Shown here one piece after another: positions 35,701-44,072 of a stretch of DNA of 64,000 bases. A model generated the notes under the pieces. It saw nothing but the letters and a program-made list of their open reading frames with translations, was not told the origin of the DNA and did not search any database. Position numbers and translations under genes: made by a program. The DNA is from Phycisphaerae bacterium (lineage in GTDB: Bacteria; Planctomycetota; Phycisphaerae; UBA1845; JAFGLZ01), in the NCBI GenBank assembly GCA_016927755.1, contig JAFGLZ010000010.1, forward strand, positions 1-64,000. Reading direction: 5' to 3'. The first letter of the stretch is position 1, and each line of letters begins with the position of its first letter.

Positions 35701-36617
35701 TCTCGTACCAGAGCGTGACCTTCGTCCCGAACGGATCTTCCAACTTCTATATGGCCTGTCGAGACGAGGTCACGGAATTCCACACCGACCCGAATGGCGG
35801 AACCGTTCTGACCCTGGGCGACAATACGAGCGCTCTTGTGTACCTAATCAACGGCGCGCAGGTGCAACTCTTCGGCATCCAGGCTCAAGCCTTCTTCGTC
35901 GGCAGCAACGGATACCTCACGGGCCCATACAGCGACAACAATCCCCATGAGTCACTGGCGAGCCACTTCAACAGCTTGCGGATCTCGGCATTCTTCGACG
36001 ATCTGAACCCGTCCGCTGGAGGCACCGTGTCCTGGAAGCAGCTCGTCGACCGGGCCGCCATCACGTTCGAGAACGTCCCCGAAACGGGCACCACCAATTC
36101 CAACAGCTTCCAGATCGAGTGGTTCTATGACGGTCGGATCCGATTGACTTGGCTGGACATCGATGCCACCGACGGTCTCGTCGGACTCTCCCCGGGCCAG
36201 GGCGTGCCGTCGGACTTCGCCGAAAGTGACGTGAGCCAGTACGGAACCTGCATCCCCAGATGCCAGCTCATGCTTACGGTCAACAACGCCGCGCTGGGAC
36301 GCGTCGAACTCGACCCACAGCCCGACTATCCCAATTGGCCGGAATACATGCAGGGAACCGAGATCACGTTGACGGCCGTTCCCGAAAACCCCGAGGATGT
36401 CTTCGTACACTGGCTCATCTACGATCCCAACTATCCCGGCGATACTAACCGTGCCGCCGAGGACACCAATACCGTCCTCGTGCTCATCATGGACACGGAT
36501 CGTGAGGTGACCGCGATCTTCAAGTGCGGCCCCGGGCAGGTGCTGCCTCCTGTATTGCCTGCGGGCATCGTCCTGGCGTCCATGGTCGCCCGAAGACGTC
36601 GTCGGTTCTCGCGCTAA
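32757..36617 (+). CDS. secreted gingipain-type C25 cysteine peptidase with C-terminal anchor
   Basis: A 1286-residue exported protease. A signal peptide (HGVLVAVVFALVTATALAQ) is followed by a C25 propeptide-like region to about residue 280, then the C25 catalytic domain from DGADYLIIVADALYDEI. The catalytic dyad is His525 in HRDHGSQTGW and Cys558 in SLNCSTGSF. The 33-residue spacing equals that of His211 and Cys244 in RgpB of Porphyromonas gingivalis. Ig-like and FN3-like domains follow (PPSISNVQVAEI..., FFKVEVTDAAGNTA). The final 26 residues form a Pro-Gly segment, a hydrophobic run PAGIVLASMVA and RRRRRFSR, a sorting-signal layout. GGAGAGG lies eight bases before the ATG. Confidence 0.85.
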   Translation: MNERIHGVLVAVVFALVTATALAQAGPSTPLPGPERTYSWLPVGADATAGGGKTLSVAVRQSSQTGLDVVVNLRGVSRTIVTGTDGQQYSQLAIPEAGVTADGIGQPALPFKGFFLEIPYGVNVSVRIRSANPVDLGSGHKIHPLQLPEPDDGSEPTPFQINAASYTQDRFIPAEPVLIGEPGIIRGRRVVFVKVFPVQYNPATGALRAYKSIEFRLEYEGQADPKGPRRKSRLASAASEAAARDLLLNYAPAKAPQAEGDADGALPESEAPAGGGDPEVAGTDGADYLIIVADALYDEILPLAEWKHRKGFITRILKMSEIGTTSADVKNAIQSAYDTWNPAPSYVLLVGDSEDVPSSYFYGQLECTTDQPYSCLEGDDYYPDVTLGRIPVRTTAQCATVVGKILTYERAPDTGNWYTAFLSAGYFQDTDDNNGIADRWFMETSVHATEFLEGTVGMTKYTAWCAGTGVPGPYHYRTTSYPHRFPYPDPIPESVTSLWQFIWDASDAITTAINSGVGLVFHRDHGSQTGWDDPPFDVGDVNNLANGVMTPVVLSLNCSTGSFQRGASDCFCEAFLKHPSGGAVAIVGATRVSYSGFNDLITHGLFTCHWPAYDPSHTDTTYPVSWRPAEALTYGKYYMLIYKDDGPYTEGEFNMFHYFGDPELMLRTESPEALTVTCPNSVGFSTSLNLVVSVQAGGAALEGARATISNVNTGEHWTGLSGADGNVAFDGIVFGAQDDYDLVVTSQNGIPYEATIVAGPSSVGTLDLDRQMYTCANTIAIHMTDADIAGSGSHDVTVTASNGDIETVILAESEPGIFDGGISTDAGPAAQQDGTLQLAHGALITATYQDDNNGSGTPVSVQKTAETDCEPPSISNVQVAEILSTHAFVTFETDTPATARIDCGMAAGGPFPFVGQSTELLTNHTVKIPNLTGETQYFFKVEVTDAAGNTAMDDNGGECYTFTTPFQLDYFTELFDANDNDLSYQSVTFVPNGSSNFYMACRDEVTEFHTDPNGGTVLTLGDNTSALVYLINGAQVQLFGIQAQAFFVGSNGYLTGPYSDNNPHESLASHFNSLRISAFFDDLNPSAGGTVSWKQLVDRAAITFENVPETGTTNSNSFQIEWFYDGRIRLTWLDIDATDGLVGLSPGQGVPSDFAESDVSQYGTCIPRCQLMLTVNNAALGRVELDPQPDYPNWPEYMQGTEITLTAVPENPEDVFVHWLIYDPNYPGDTNRAAEDTNTVLVLIMDTDREVTAIFKCGPGQVLPPVLPAGIVLASMVARRRRRFSR

Positions 36618-36775
36618 TGACAAGACTGCTTTTCATGTCCGACGACACTGAGGAGGGTCGGGGGATGGCCCTCTGCCCGCCGGAAACGCGCTCGGGCCCG
36701 GCTTTCGCGTTAGCGCCGAGACCCTTTCGCGCCACTGTCCCATCCTGACTCGGTCATCCGGAGAACGACTAGCCC

Positions 36776-38221
36776 ATGCCCAGCCGCCCCGTCGTGCTCG
36801 TCAACTCCAACGAAATGAAACCTCCGGTCGCCCCGCTGGCCCTCGACTACATTGGCGGAAGGCTCGAAGCCTCCGGCTTCGAGCCCAAGCTTGTTGACCT
36901 GTCCTTCTCGCCGACGCCGGAAGAAGACCTGGCACGCGCCCTATCCCAGGCCGACCCGATCGCCGTCGGCGTGACTTTCAGGAATAGCGACGACTGCTTC
37001 TGGCCCAGTTGCGGCTGGTTCGTGCCCAGACTGCGGGAGATCGTCGATGTCGCCCGCCGCAACACCTCCGCCCCGATCGTCCTCGGCGGTTGCGGCTTCA
37101 GCATCTTCCCCAGCCAAATCATGGACCGCTGCGGTGTCGACCTTGGCGTGGTCGGCGACGGTGAGGACGTCATGCTGACCCTTGCCCAGCGGATGAGTGA
37201 AGGACGAGCCCTCGACGACGTCCCCGGCCTGGCCCAACGTGACCGCGATGGTCGGATCGTCGTCATCCCGCCCCGGTTTCCCGCGGTGCTCGACCTGACC
37301 ACCAGCCGCCGCATCGTCGACAACCCCCGCTACCTCAGGACCGGCGCGATGGGCAACATCGAGACGAAACGCGGCTGTCCGAACCAATGCATCTACTGCG
37401 CCGATCCGGTCGCCAAGGGCCGCCGAACACGATGCCGCGACCCCCGACAGATCGCCGACGAGGTCGAGTCGCTGCTCGCTCAGGGCGTCGATATCCTGCA
37501 TCTCTGCGACGCGGAATTCAACGTTCCCGGCGACCACGCCATGGCGGTCTGCCAGGAAATCATCGCCCGCAAGCTCGGAGACCGCCTCTGTTGGTACTGC
37601 TACGCGACCGTTCAGGGATTCTCGGCCGACTTGGCCCTGGCCATGCGGCGAGCCGGATGCGTGGGCATCAACTTCGGCGTCGACGCCTGTTGTGACCGGA
37701 TGCTCGAAGTCTATCGACGGGGCTACGATCGCCAAGCCGTCAAAGAGGCCGTCGAGCACTGCCGTCGAGCCGGCATCACGGTCATGCTCGACCTGCTGCT
37801 GGGCGGGCCCGGCGAGACCCCGGACTCCGCCCGAGAAACCATCGAGTTCGTCAAGGTTCTGAATCCCGACCGCGCCGGCGCCGCCACTGGCATTCGGCTC
37901 TATCCCGGAACACCCATGGCCGACATCCTCGCCCGGCAGGGCCCCATGCACGACAACCCCAGCCTCTACGGCAACCTGGAGGACAACGACGATTTCCTCC
38001 GCCCCGTCTTCTACATGGACCGCCGACTCGGCGAGAATCCCCCCGGCCTCATCCGCGACCTCATCGGCCAGGATGAGCGGTTCTTCAAACCCGCGCCCAT
38101 GGAGGGAATGGTCGACTACAATTACAACGACAACACCGAACTCGAGGAAGCCATCGCCCGAGGACACCGCGGCGCCTTCTGGGACATCTTCCGCCGTCTG
38201 TCAAACGACCAAGCCGACTGA
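36776..38221 (+). CDS. B12-binding radical SAM protein
   Basis: A 481-residue enzyme. An N-terminal cobalamin-binding-like Rossmann domain (VVLVNSNEMKPPVAPLALDYIGGRL to VVGDGED) precedes the radical SAM barrel, whose cluster motif is CPNQCIYC (Cys201, Cys205, Cys208). GGPGETPDSARETI is the usual SAM/glycine-rich element. Relatives act as methylases, cyclases or in lipid and natural-product chemistry; the reaction here is unknown. No DxHxxG motif is seen, so cobalamin may bind base-off or not at all. It stands alone, followed by convergent genes 22 bases away. Confidence 0.82.
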   Translation: MPSRPVVLVNSNEMKPPVAPLALDYIGGRLEASGFEPKLVDLSFSPTPEEDLARALSQADPIAVGVTFRNSDDCFWPSCGWFVPRLREIVDVARRNTSAPIVLGGCGFSIFPSQIMDRCGVDLGVVGDGEDVMLTLAQRMSEGRALDDVPGLAQRDRDGRIVVIPPRFPAVLDLTTSRRIVDNPRYLRTGAMGNIETKRGCPNQCIYCADPVAKGRRTRCRDPRQIADEVESLLAQGVDILHLCDAEFNVPGDHAMAVCQEIIARKLGDRLCWYCYATVQGFSADLALAMRRAGCVGINFGVDACCDRMLEVYRRGYDRQAVKEAVEHCRRAGITVMLDLLLGGPGETPDSARETIEFVKVLNPDRAGAATGIRLYPGTPMADILARQGPMHDNPSLYGNLEDNDDFLRPVFYMDRRLGENPPGLIRDLIGQDERFFKPAPMEGMVDYNYNDNTELEEAIARGHRGAFWDIFRRLSNDQAD

Positions 38222-38242
38222 CCGACACACGTCGGCATGTCC

Positions 38243-39724
38243 CTACACCACCCGCGCCTGGACGCCAAACAACTTGCAGTAAGACACGAGTTGCCGCTTG
38301 TAGTCCCCGTAGAAGAACACCTGGTGGAATCCGGGATAGGCCAGGTAGTCGCTCACACCGTCGAGCTTCACGCTCACCGCCACGACACATCCGCCCGACG
38401 GCGGTACCGACGGGTTCTCGATCACCTCCCCCGCCGAGATGATCATCTGCGGGGGCGCCTCGTCCTTGTTGCTCAAGACGAACTGGGCCACCGTCACTCG
38501 CTGCCCGACTCGCCAGGTGGGTCGGGGCGTGGCGTCCCGCATGCCGTGATGGTGCGAAAGATAGTACGGCTCCCCCGGCTGGTCGAACCCGTTCAGCCGT
38601 GTGGGGCATGTGCAGTGCGATCCGGTGAGGCACTCCTTGGCCGTGTCCCCGACGGGGTCCTGCTGGAACCCGGGCCGATCGAAGAGATACTGCACCAGCG
38701 CGTGCGTCGTCGCGGCGTTGATGTCCGCCTCGCACGCAGCCGGAATGCCCGCGTCGAGCATTCGCGACCAGGAAATGCACGGCAGGCTGACCTTGCTCCG
38801 CCCCAGCGCGCCCAGACAGTCCATCGTGATCCCGTCTCCCTCTTCGCGCTGCATGATGCTTCGCGCCACGACGTAGCTCTTGACGCCGTTCAGCAGATCC
38901 TGCTTCGTCGGACCCGAGACCCGGGTCGCGTGCTTCAGATACTCCTCGGCGATCCGCTCGATCTCGCCCGTCTGTTCCGTCCGCTGGTACTCCTCTAGAA
39001 ACGTCTTGGCGGGAACGTATCGCAGCCGCGTCCCCAGGTGCCTCACCTGGCTGTCCTTCCGCTGATTCCCCTTCAGGACCACGTAGCGCATCTCGCGAAG
39101 CTTGGCGTGTGCATGCAGCATCTTCATGCCATGGATCGCTTGCCCGAAATCGTCGGTCGAGCTGATGAAAACGCCGGTCCGCTTGCTCAGCGGGGCCGTG
39201 TTCGTGGTGAACGCCGCGCCGAGCGGCGCGAAGATCACCGTCGGAATCTGGCTGTCCACGGCCTTCGTCGCCGTAGGCCAAGCGTGTTCCTGCCGATCGA
39301 GCAGAACGATGAACAGCCCGTCCGGCTTGGACGATTTCGCCTGAACGATCCACTCGTCCGCCTCGGCGAGCGAGTAGATCGGCGCCGGACGCAGATCGAG
39401 CTTCAGTCCCATCCGCTTGCCGGCCTGTTCCATCTGATCCCGGTACTTGGCCAGCGCCGCCTTGCCGTCGTAGATCTGCCCGGGCCAGCGCATGCCGTAT
39501 TCGCCCTTTCGACGAACGAACGCGGCCCGGACCGAGGGCGTGTACTTCGACGCCGGACCCGCCGGCGCGATCCCCCCCGCGCCGCACGATTCAGCCGCCG
39601 ACAGAACCTCCGACAGAATCGGAGCGCCCATCACGGCCCCACACGCACCCGCGAGAAACCCTCGGCGCGAGCAATCGCCGCCAGACGCCCCGCCGCCAAT
39701 ACACCCGCATCGCTCTCGATCCAT
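38243..39724 (-). CDS. Tat-exported L-fucose/L-arabinose isomerase-fold protein
   Basis: A 493-residue protein with a twin-arginine signal (SRRGFLAGACGAVMGAPIL) followed by a fold matching the FucI/AraA superfamily. It has an N-terminal nucleotide-like domain (SLAEADEWIVQAKSSKPDGLFIVLLD). The motif GDGITMDCLGALGR and ACEADINAATTHALVQYLFDRPGFQQDP match the metal-site region of FucI-like isomerases, with Glu in CEAD and an Asp upstream. Aldose-ketose isomerases of this family are normally cytoplasmic. Its start is one base after the stop of the upstream phosphatase gene, so they are coupled. Confidence 0.75.
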   Translation of the reverse strand: MDRERCGCIGGGASGGDCSRRGFLAGACGAVMGAPILSEVLSAAESCGAGGIAPAGPASKYTPSVRAAFVRRKGEYGMRWPGQIYDGKAALAKYRDQMEQAGKRMGLKLDLRPAPIYSLAEADEWIVQAKSSKPDGLFIVLLDRQEHAWPTATKAVDSQIPTVIFAPLGAAFTTNTAPLSKRTGVFISSTDDFGQAIHGMKMLHAHAKLREMRYVVLKGNQRKDSQVRHLGTRLRYVPAKTFLEEYQRTEQTGEIERIAEEYLKHATRVSGPTKQDLLNGVKSYVVARSIMQREEGDGITMDCLGALGRSKVSLPCISWSRMLDAGIPAACEADINAATTHALVQYLFDRPGFQQDPVGDTAKECLTGSHCTCPTRLNGFDQPGEPYYLSHHHGMRDATPRPTWRVGQRVTVAQFVLSNKDEAPPQMIISAGEVIENPSVPPSGGCVVAVSVKLDGVSDYLAYPGFHQVFFYGDYKRQLVSYCKLFGVQARVV

Positions 39725-39725
39725 G

Positions 39726-40574
39726 CTACTTGCTCTCCAATCTCATCCGCGCCACGACCGGAAAATGATCACTCGGGTACTGACCGTCCTTCGAGAACGT
39801 CACGATCTCCGACGACAGCACGCGCACCGGACCGCGCGACAGAATCCAATCGATCCGCGCCCCGTCCCTCGCCGGCTTGCCGTAGCCGTGGTACGTCGCG
39901 TAGAGTTCGCCACGCCGCTCCGCCGCCGTCCACGCATCCGAGAATTCGCCCGGCTTGACCAGCAACTCATACGGCCTGCTCCCGCCCGCCGCCGCGTTGA
40001 AGTCTCCGACCAAAATGATGGGCAGCTCCGTCTTCAAACGACCGACCCGATCCAGAACGAGCCGCGCGCTCTTCTCGCGCGCCTCGGCCACCTGGTGGTC
40101 GAAGTGCGTGTCGACGAAATAGAGCTTCCGCTTCGTCCGCCGGTCGAGGAACTTCACCCACGTGACCATCCGACGGCACTGATTGCCCCACGTCGACGAG
40201 CCGATCACCTCCGGCGTGTCGGACAGCCAGAAGTGGTCGAACTCGAGCGGTTCGAATCGGTCCTTCCGGTAGAAGACCGCCATGAACTCGCCCCGGCTGC
40301 CACCGTCGCGCCCCGTGCCGATCCAAGCGTACGCTGGCAAGTCGACCGCGAGATCCTTGAGCTGTTCGTAGAGTCCCTCCTGCGTGCCGATCAGATCCGG
40401 CCCGACCTTCTCCAGCATGGCCTTGGCCACCGGGCGGCGAACCGGCCAGGCGTTCGGCGGCGTCGTGCTGGCGTAGCGCAGGTTATACGTCATGACGGAC
40501 AGATCGTCCGCGTCGGCCGCCAGGCACTGACTCCCGGCGACGACCAAGAAAGACGCAGCAAAGCAGATGTGCAT
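39726..40574 (-). CDS. exported endonuclease/exonuclease/phosphatase family protein
   Basis: A 282-residue EEP-superfamily protein with a signal peptide (MHICFAASFLVVAGSQCLA). The metal and catalytic motifs are present: SVMTYNLRY, IGTQEG, VDTHFDHQ, LVGDFNA and PSDHFPVVA. Such secreted members may be phosphodiesterases, sphingomyelinase-like or nucleases; the substrate is not evident. AGAGG lies seven bases before the chosen ATG. It is cotranscribed with the FucI-like gene. Confidence 0.83.
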   Translation of the reverse strand: MHICFAASFLVVAGSQCLAADADDLSVMTYNLRYASTTPPNAWPVRRPVAKAMLEKVGPDLIGTQEGLYEQLKDLAVDLPAYAWIGTGRDGGSRGEFMAVFYRKDRFEPLEFDHFWLSDTPEVIGSSTWGNQCRRMVTWVKFLDRRTKRKLYFVDTHFDHQVAEAREKSARLVLDRVGRLKTELPIILVGDFNAAAGGSRPYELLVKPGEFSDAWTAAERRGELYATYHGYGKPARDGARIDWILSRGPVRVLSSEIVTFSKDGQYPSDHFPVVARMRLESK

Positions 40575-40716
40575 GTCGAACCTCTGCAGCGAAATCACGC
40601 TCCCCAAGCCGCGCCGTTCAGAATCCGGATCCGAACGGTCCGCCGAGAGCGTCCCAACCATTATACCATCCGATCCCACCCCGTGGTCCCGGCACACGGC
40701 CCCAGCGCCGCCGAGT

Positions 40717-43700
40717 TCAGAAGCAACGACGCTCCCGCACCGTGACGTCCGTGTATGGGTTGACGGCGAACCATCGCTTCGAGCCCTGCTTCGTCGCCGT
40801 CACCGTGAGCTCGACCGCCGAGCCGGGCCGAGCCATGGACGCAGGCACCGTCAACGTGAATAGCCCGAAGCTGTCCACACCCACCGTCCGGCGAACCCAA
40901 TACCGCAGACAAACCGCCTCGTCCTGGCTCCGCCACGTCGCCGAGGCCTGGGCAAACGGAAAGTCCAGCACGTGGCTTCCGTTGACGGCCAGGCTGAAGT
41001 GTCCCCCGCCCGGCTCGCTCTGCCAGCCGATCCCGCCCGCCCAGACGAACGTGACCGAGTCCTTCGACCAGTCCTTCGGCACGATCGCCGTGGCCCATCG
41101 CAGCTTCTGCTTCCCGTCCGTCTGGCGAACGGCGTGGTTGCCGACGCTGTCCTCCAGGTACGAGTGCCAGGTGGAAGGCGGCTCGGTGCACTCGAGAACC
41201 TTGGCGAATCCCTCCACGCACGACGAAAGGTCCGCCCGGCCCGAGTCCACCGCCCGTTTGCGAAGCCATTCCATCGGAAGCTCGACCTGGGGGTTGAAAG
41301 CATCGCTTCGAACGTACCCGAGCAGTCGTCCGAACAGCCACGCCGCCGCCGGATCCCTCTCGCGCTGCTCGCGCGAAACGTTGAGCGTGCTGACCAGAAG
41401 CCTGCCCGCACCCACCTTCGCCTCGAAGAGATAAGCCTTACGACGCATCTGCCAGGGCACGTCCAGGTACCAGATGATCGGCTCGATCTGAACCGGCAAC
41501 GCGTCCATCAAGACCGTCGGACGTTCGTCCAACAGCCCCGCCATCTGCAGGTCTCCGTACCCGTCGTGAGGAAAGCCCTCCATCGCCGGATGCGGCAGGA
41601 TCATGTTGCCATACCCGGAATCCGTCTTCTCGCTGCCCTTCCACCAGGCCGGCTTGAAGCGTCCAAGCGCCGTCGGCAACACGACCTTCTCGTCCACCAC
41701 CCACACGCGCCCACCCGCCGCCAGACGCTCCAGCGCCGTCTTCGTCAGCCATCGCGTGACCATCGGAACGGAATCCGACGGAGCCCTCTCACTAGTCCCC
41801 ACGACGTCGCCCTTCTCACTCGACGCCGGGAACACCCACACAGGCCACTGATTCCGAACGCCGCCGCAACGCGCCTGCAACACCAGCGCGACCGGCGCGG
41901 CCGACTTCGGCGCCCGGACCTCGCCCGTCCAAGGCCCGATCAGCCCCCTGCCCCCCGCCGAGGACGGCGCCTGCAGCGAGACCGACTGATCGCCGAGCGT
42001 CACGCTCATCTCACTCAAGCGAGGCCTGGCCGCCTTCGGACGGAAATCGGACAGGAACAGCCGCAGCGGAATCGTCTGCCCGCACCGGAAGTTGACGCGG
42101 TCGTGCTCCCACAGCACAACGACCTGACCGAAGAACTGCCGTGCCATCTCGGGAGTGAGCGCCCGCGCCTCGTCGAACTGGTTGACGATCCCCGTGCTCT
42201 GCGTCCAGTAGTCGCGGAATAGCCACTGATGGTGCCCGTCCGTGTCCGGATTCACGCGACACGCCTCGATGTTCAGCTTGATCAGGCTCGCCTGAAGCCT
42301 TCGCGAGGCGGTCAGCATGCGATCGAGGTACCCACTCAGCCCCCGACGGGAAACCTGATCCGCCATCTGCTGGATCCAGAACGGATCGATGATCCCGTCG
42401 TACTTCGGGATGTCCGCCGGGTCGGGCAGCACGGAGATGTTCGTCGTCTCGTGGCTGATGATGGGCTTCGTCGGCGGGCTGGCCATCTTGAACTTGGCGT
42501 AGTGCCGCCCCCACGGAATGGCGAAGACGTCATACTGGAACGCGATGTAGTCGATCGTCGGACGATTCAGATCGCCCGCCGCCCCGTCCGCGTCGATCAC
42601 CGGGCGCGTCGGATCCAGCAGTTTGGCCGTCGCGTAGAGCTCCGGACCCAACGCGAACCCCTCCCGCATTTCGTTGTTCATGCACCAGGCGAAGACGCTG
42701 GGATGATTCCGCATCTGACGGATGTAGCCCCGCCAGACATACCGATAGAGATCGTAGCCTCGCTCGTTGGCCGCGTTGAAGAACGGAGCGTAAGCGATAG
42801 GCAGCTCCGGTTGCACCAGAATGCCCACCTCGTCCGCCGCCGCCAGATACGCCTCCGGCGGCATCGTTGAATGATGCCGGACGCCGATCAGACCGAACTC
42901 CTTGCGACGAAGTAGGTACTTGCGCCAAGCCTCGACGTCGGGCGCCGGCATCAGCGTCACCGGGAACGTCCAATCGTCCCCGTATCCGCGGAAGTAGAAC
43001 CGCTCGCCGTTGAGGTAGAAGTCGGCCCCGCGAATCTCCAACCGACGCTGCCCGAAGCGGATCGACCGCTCATCCAAAACCTGATCGCCTCGCTTGAGGA
43101 CCAGATCCAACACGAGCAGATTCGGCGTCTCCGGCGTCCACGGCGGAACGTCGCCGAGAGCCAAGTCCCACGACAGCTTCGCCTGCTTGCCCACCTCCTG
43201 CTTGCCGCTGGTCACGACGGCCTCGCCGACGCCTTGCGCCGTCCATCGCCGGACCCGAAACTCGATCGCCGTCGGATCGGCCGTGCCCGGCTCGACCCGC
43301 GACATCGTCACCCGAACCCCCGCCTTCCCCGCCGCCGGGTCGGGCAAGACGAATGCGTCGTCGAGCCAGACGTCCCCCGTCGCGTAGAGCGTCACCGGCT
43401 CGAAGATGCCCCCCCAATCCACGTCCATGTAGTCGATGATGTCAAACGCGCCCGTCAACGGATCCCGGTCGAGGTGTCGACGGCTGTCCACGGCGATGAC
43501 GAGCGCATGCTCCTTGCCCGGCGTAACCGCCCCGGTGATGTCGAATGAGAACGCGACCGGATACCCCCAGTGCTCCCCGATCCGCTCGCCGTCGATCCAC
43601 ACCTTGGCCGATCGATGCGCCGCGCCCACGCGAAGCCAGATCCGCCGATTCGCCCATTCCTTGGGCACTGCAAAGCTTCGTCGATGCCACCCCACCCCCA

Positions 43701-43941
43701 CCGCGTTGTGCCGAACCTTCTCCGTCGGCTCGCCGATCCCCTGGGAATCCCAACAGCCGGGGACCTTCAGCGTCTTGTCGAACGTCGTCTCCGGCTTGAA
43801 CCAGCCGTCCCGCTCGCCCGAATCATCCGCCGAAAACCGAAACTGCCAGACGCCGTCCAGCGACACCGTCGGACGACCCGCGGCCGGCGCTGCCATCAGC
43901 AGCGACAGCAATACCACCCGCATCCCCGTCATCGCAGTCAT
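40717..43941 (-). CDS. exported GH2-family glycoside hydrolase
   Basis: A 1074-residue glycoside hydrolase family 2 protein with a signal peptide (MRVVLLSLLMAAPAAG). The sugar-binding domain (VSLDGVWQFRFSADD to RRHLDRDP), the Ig-like domain and a TIM barrel follow in the usual order. The acid/base Glu is in AWCMNNEMREG and the nucleophile Glu in ISHETTNISVL. The last 350 residues form extra domains, including a likely galactose-binding-type fold near HSYLEDSVGNHAVRQ. Specificity (galactosidase, mannosidase or glucuronidase) cannot be told. GAGAGGG precedes the chosen ATG. It lies in a minus-strand group with the EEP and FucI-like genes. Confidence 0.85.
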   Translation of the reverse strand: MTAMTGMRVVLLSLLMAAPAAGRPTVSLDGVWQFRFSADDSGERDGWFKPETTFDKTLKVPGCWDSQGIGEPTEKVRHNAVGVGWHRRSFAVPKEWANRRIWLRVGAAHRSAKVWIDGERIGEHWGYPVAFSFDITGAVTPGKEHALVIAVDSRRHLDRDPLTGAFDIIDYMDVDWGGIFEPVTLYATGDVWLDDAFVLPDPAAGKAGVRVTMSRVEPGTADPTAIEFRVRRWTAQGVGEAVVTSGKQEVGKQAKLSWDLALGDVPPWTPETPNLLVLDLVLKRGDQVLDERSIRFGQRRLEIRGADFYLNGERFYFRGYGDDWTFPVTLMPAPDVEAWRKYLLRRKEFGLIGVRHHSTMPPEAYLAAADEVGILVQPELPIAYAPFFNAANERGYDLYRYVWRGYIRQMRNHPSVFAWCMNNEMREGFALGPELYATAKLLDPTRPVIDADGAAGDLNRPTIDYIAFQYDVFAIPWGRHYAKFKMASPPTKPIISHETTNISVLPDPADIPKYDGIIDPFWIQQMADQVSRRGLSGYLDRMLTASRRLQASLIKLNIEACRVNPDTDGHHQWLFRDYWTQSTGIVNQFDEARALTPEMARQFFGQVVVLWEHDRVNFRCGQTIPLRLFLSDFRPKAARPRLSEMSVTLGDQSVSLQAPSSAGGRGLIGPWTGEVRAPKSAAPVALVLQARCGGVRNQWPVWVFPASSEKGDVVGTSERAPSDSVPMVTRWLTKTALERLAAGGRVWVVDEKVVLPTALGRFKPAWWKGSEKTDSGYGNMILPHPAMEGFPHDGYGDLQMAGLLDERPTVLMDALPVQIEPIIWYLDVPWQMRRKAYLFEAKVGAGRLLVSTLNVSREQRERDPAAAWLFGRLLGYVRSDAFNPQVELPMEWLRKRAVDSGRADLSSCVEGFAKVLECTEPPSTWHSYLEDSVGNHAVRQTDGKQKLRWATAIVPKDWSKDSVTFVWAGGIGWQSEPGGGHFSLAVNGSHVLDFPFAQASATWRSQDEAVCLRYWVRRTVGVDSFGLFTLTVPASMARPGSAVELTVTATKQGSKRWFAVNPYTDVTVRERRCF

Positions 43942-44072
43942 GGCAAACCCTCTCGATGCAAGAAGCAGCAAAACTCACCCATAGCGAGCCAGATCTATTC
44001 AGGAAGACCCCGCTGCCAGACCGCCGACCCCACACCCCAAGCATCCCGAAGTCTCGACGTGTCGACCCTTCC

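Noticed and set aside
38222..38235. A bidirectional terminator CCGAC/GTCGG between convergent genes
   Set aside because: The stem is only 5 bp with a 4-base loop and no T tract on either strand.
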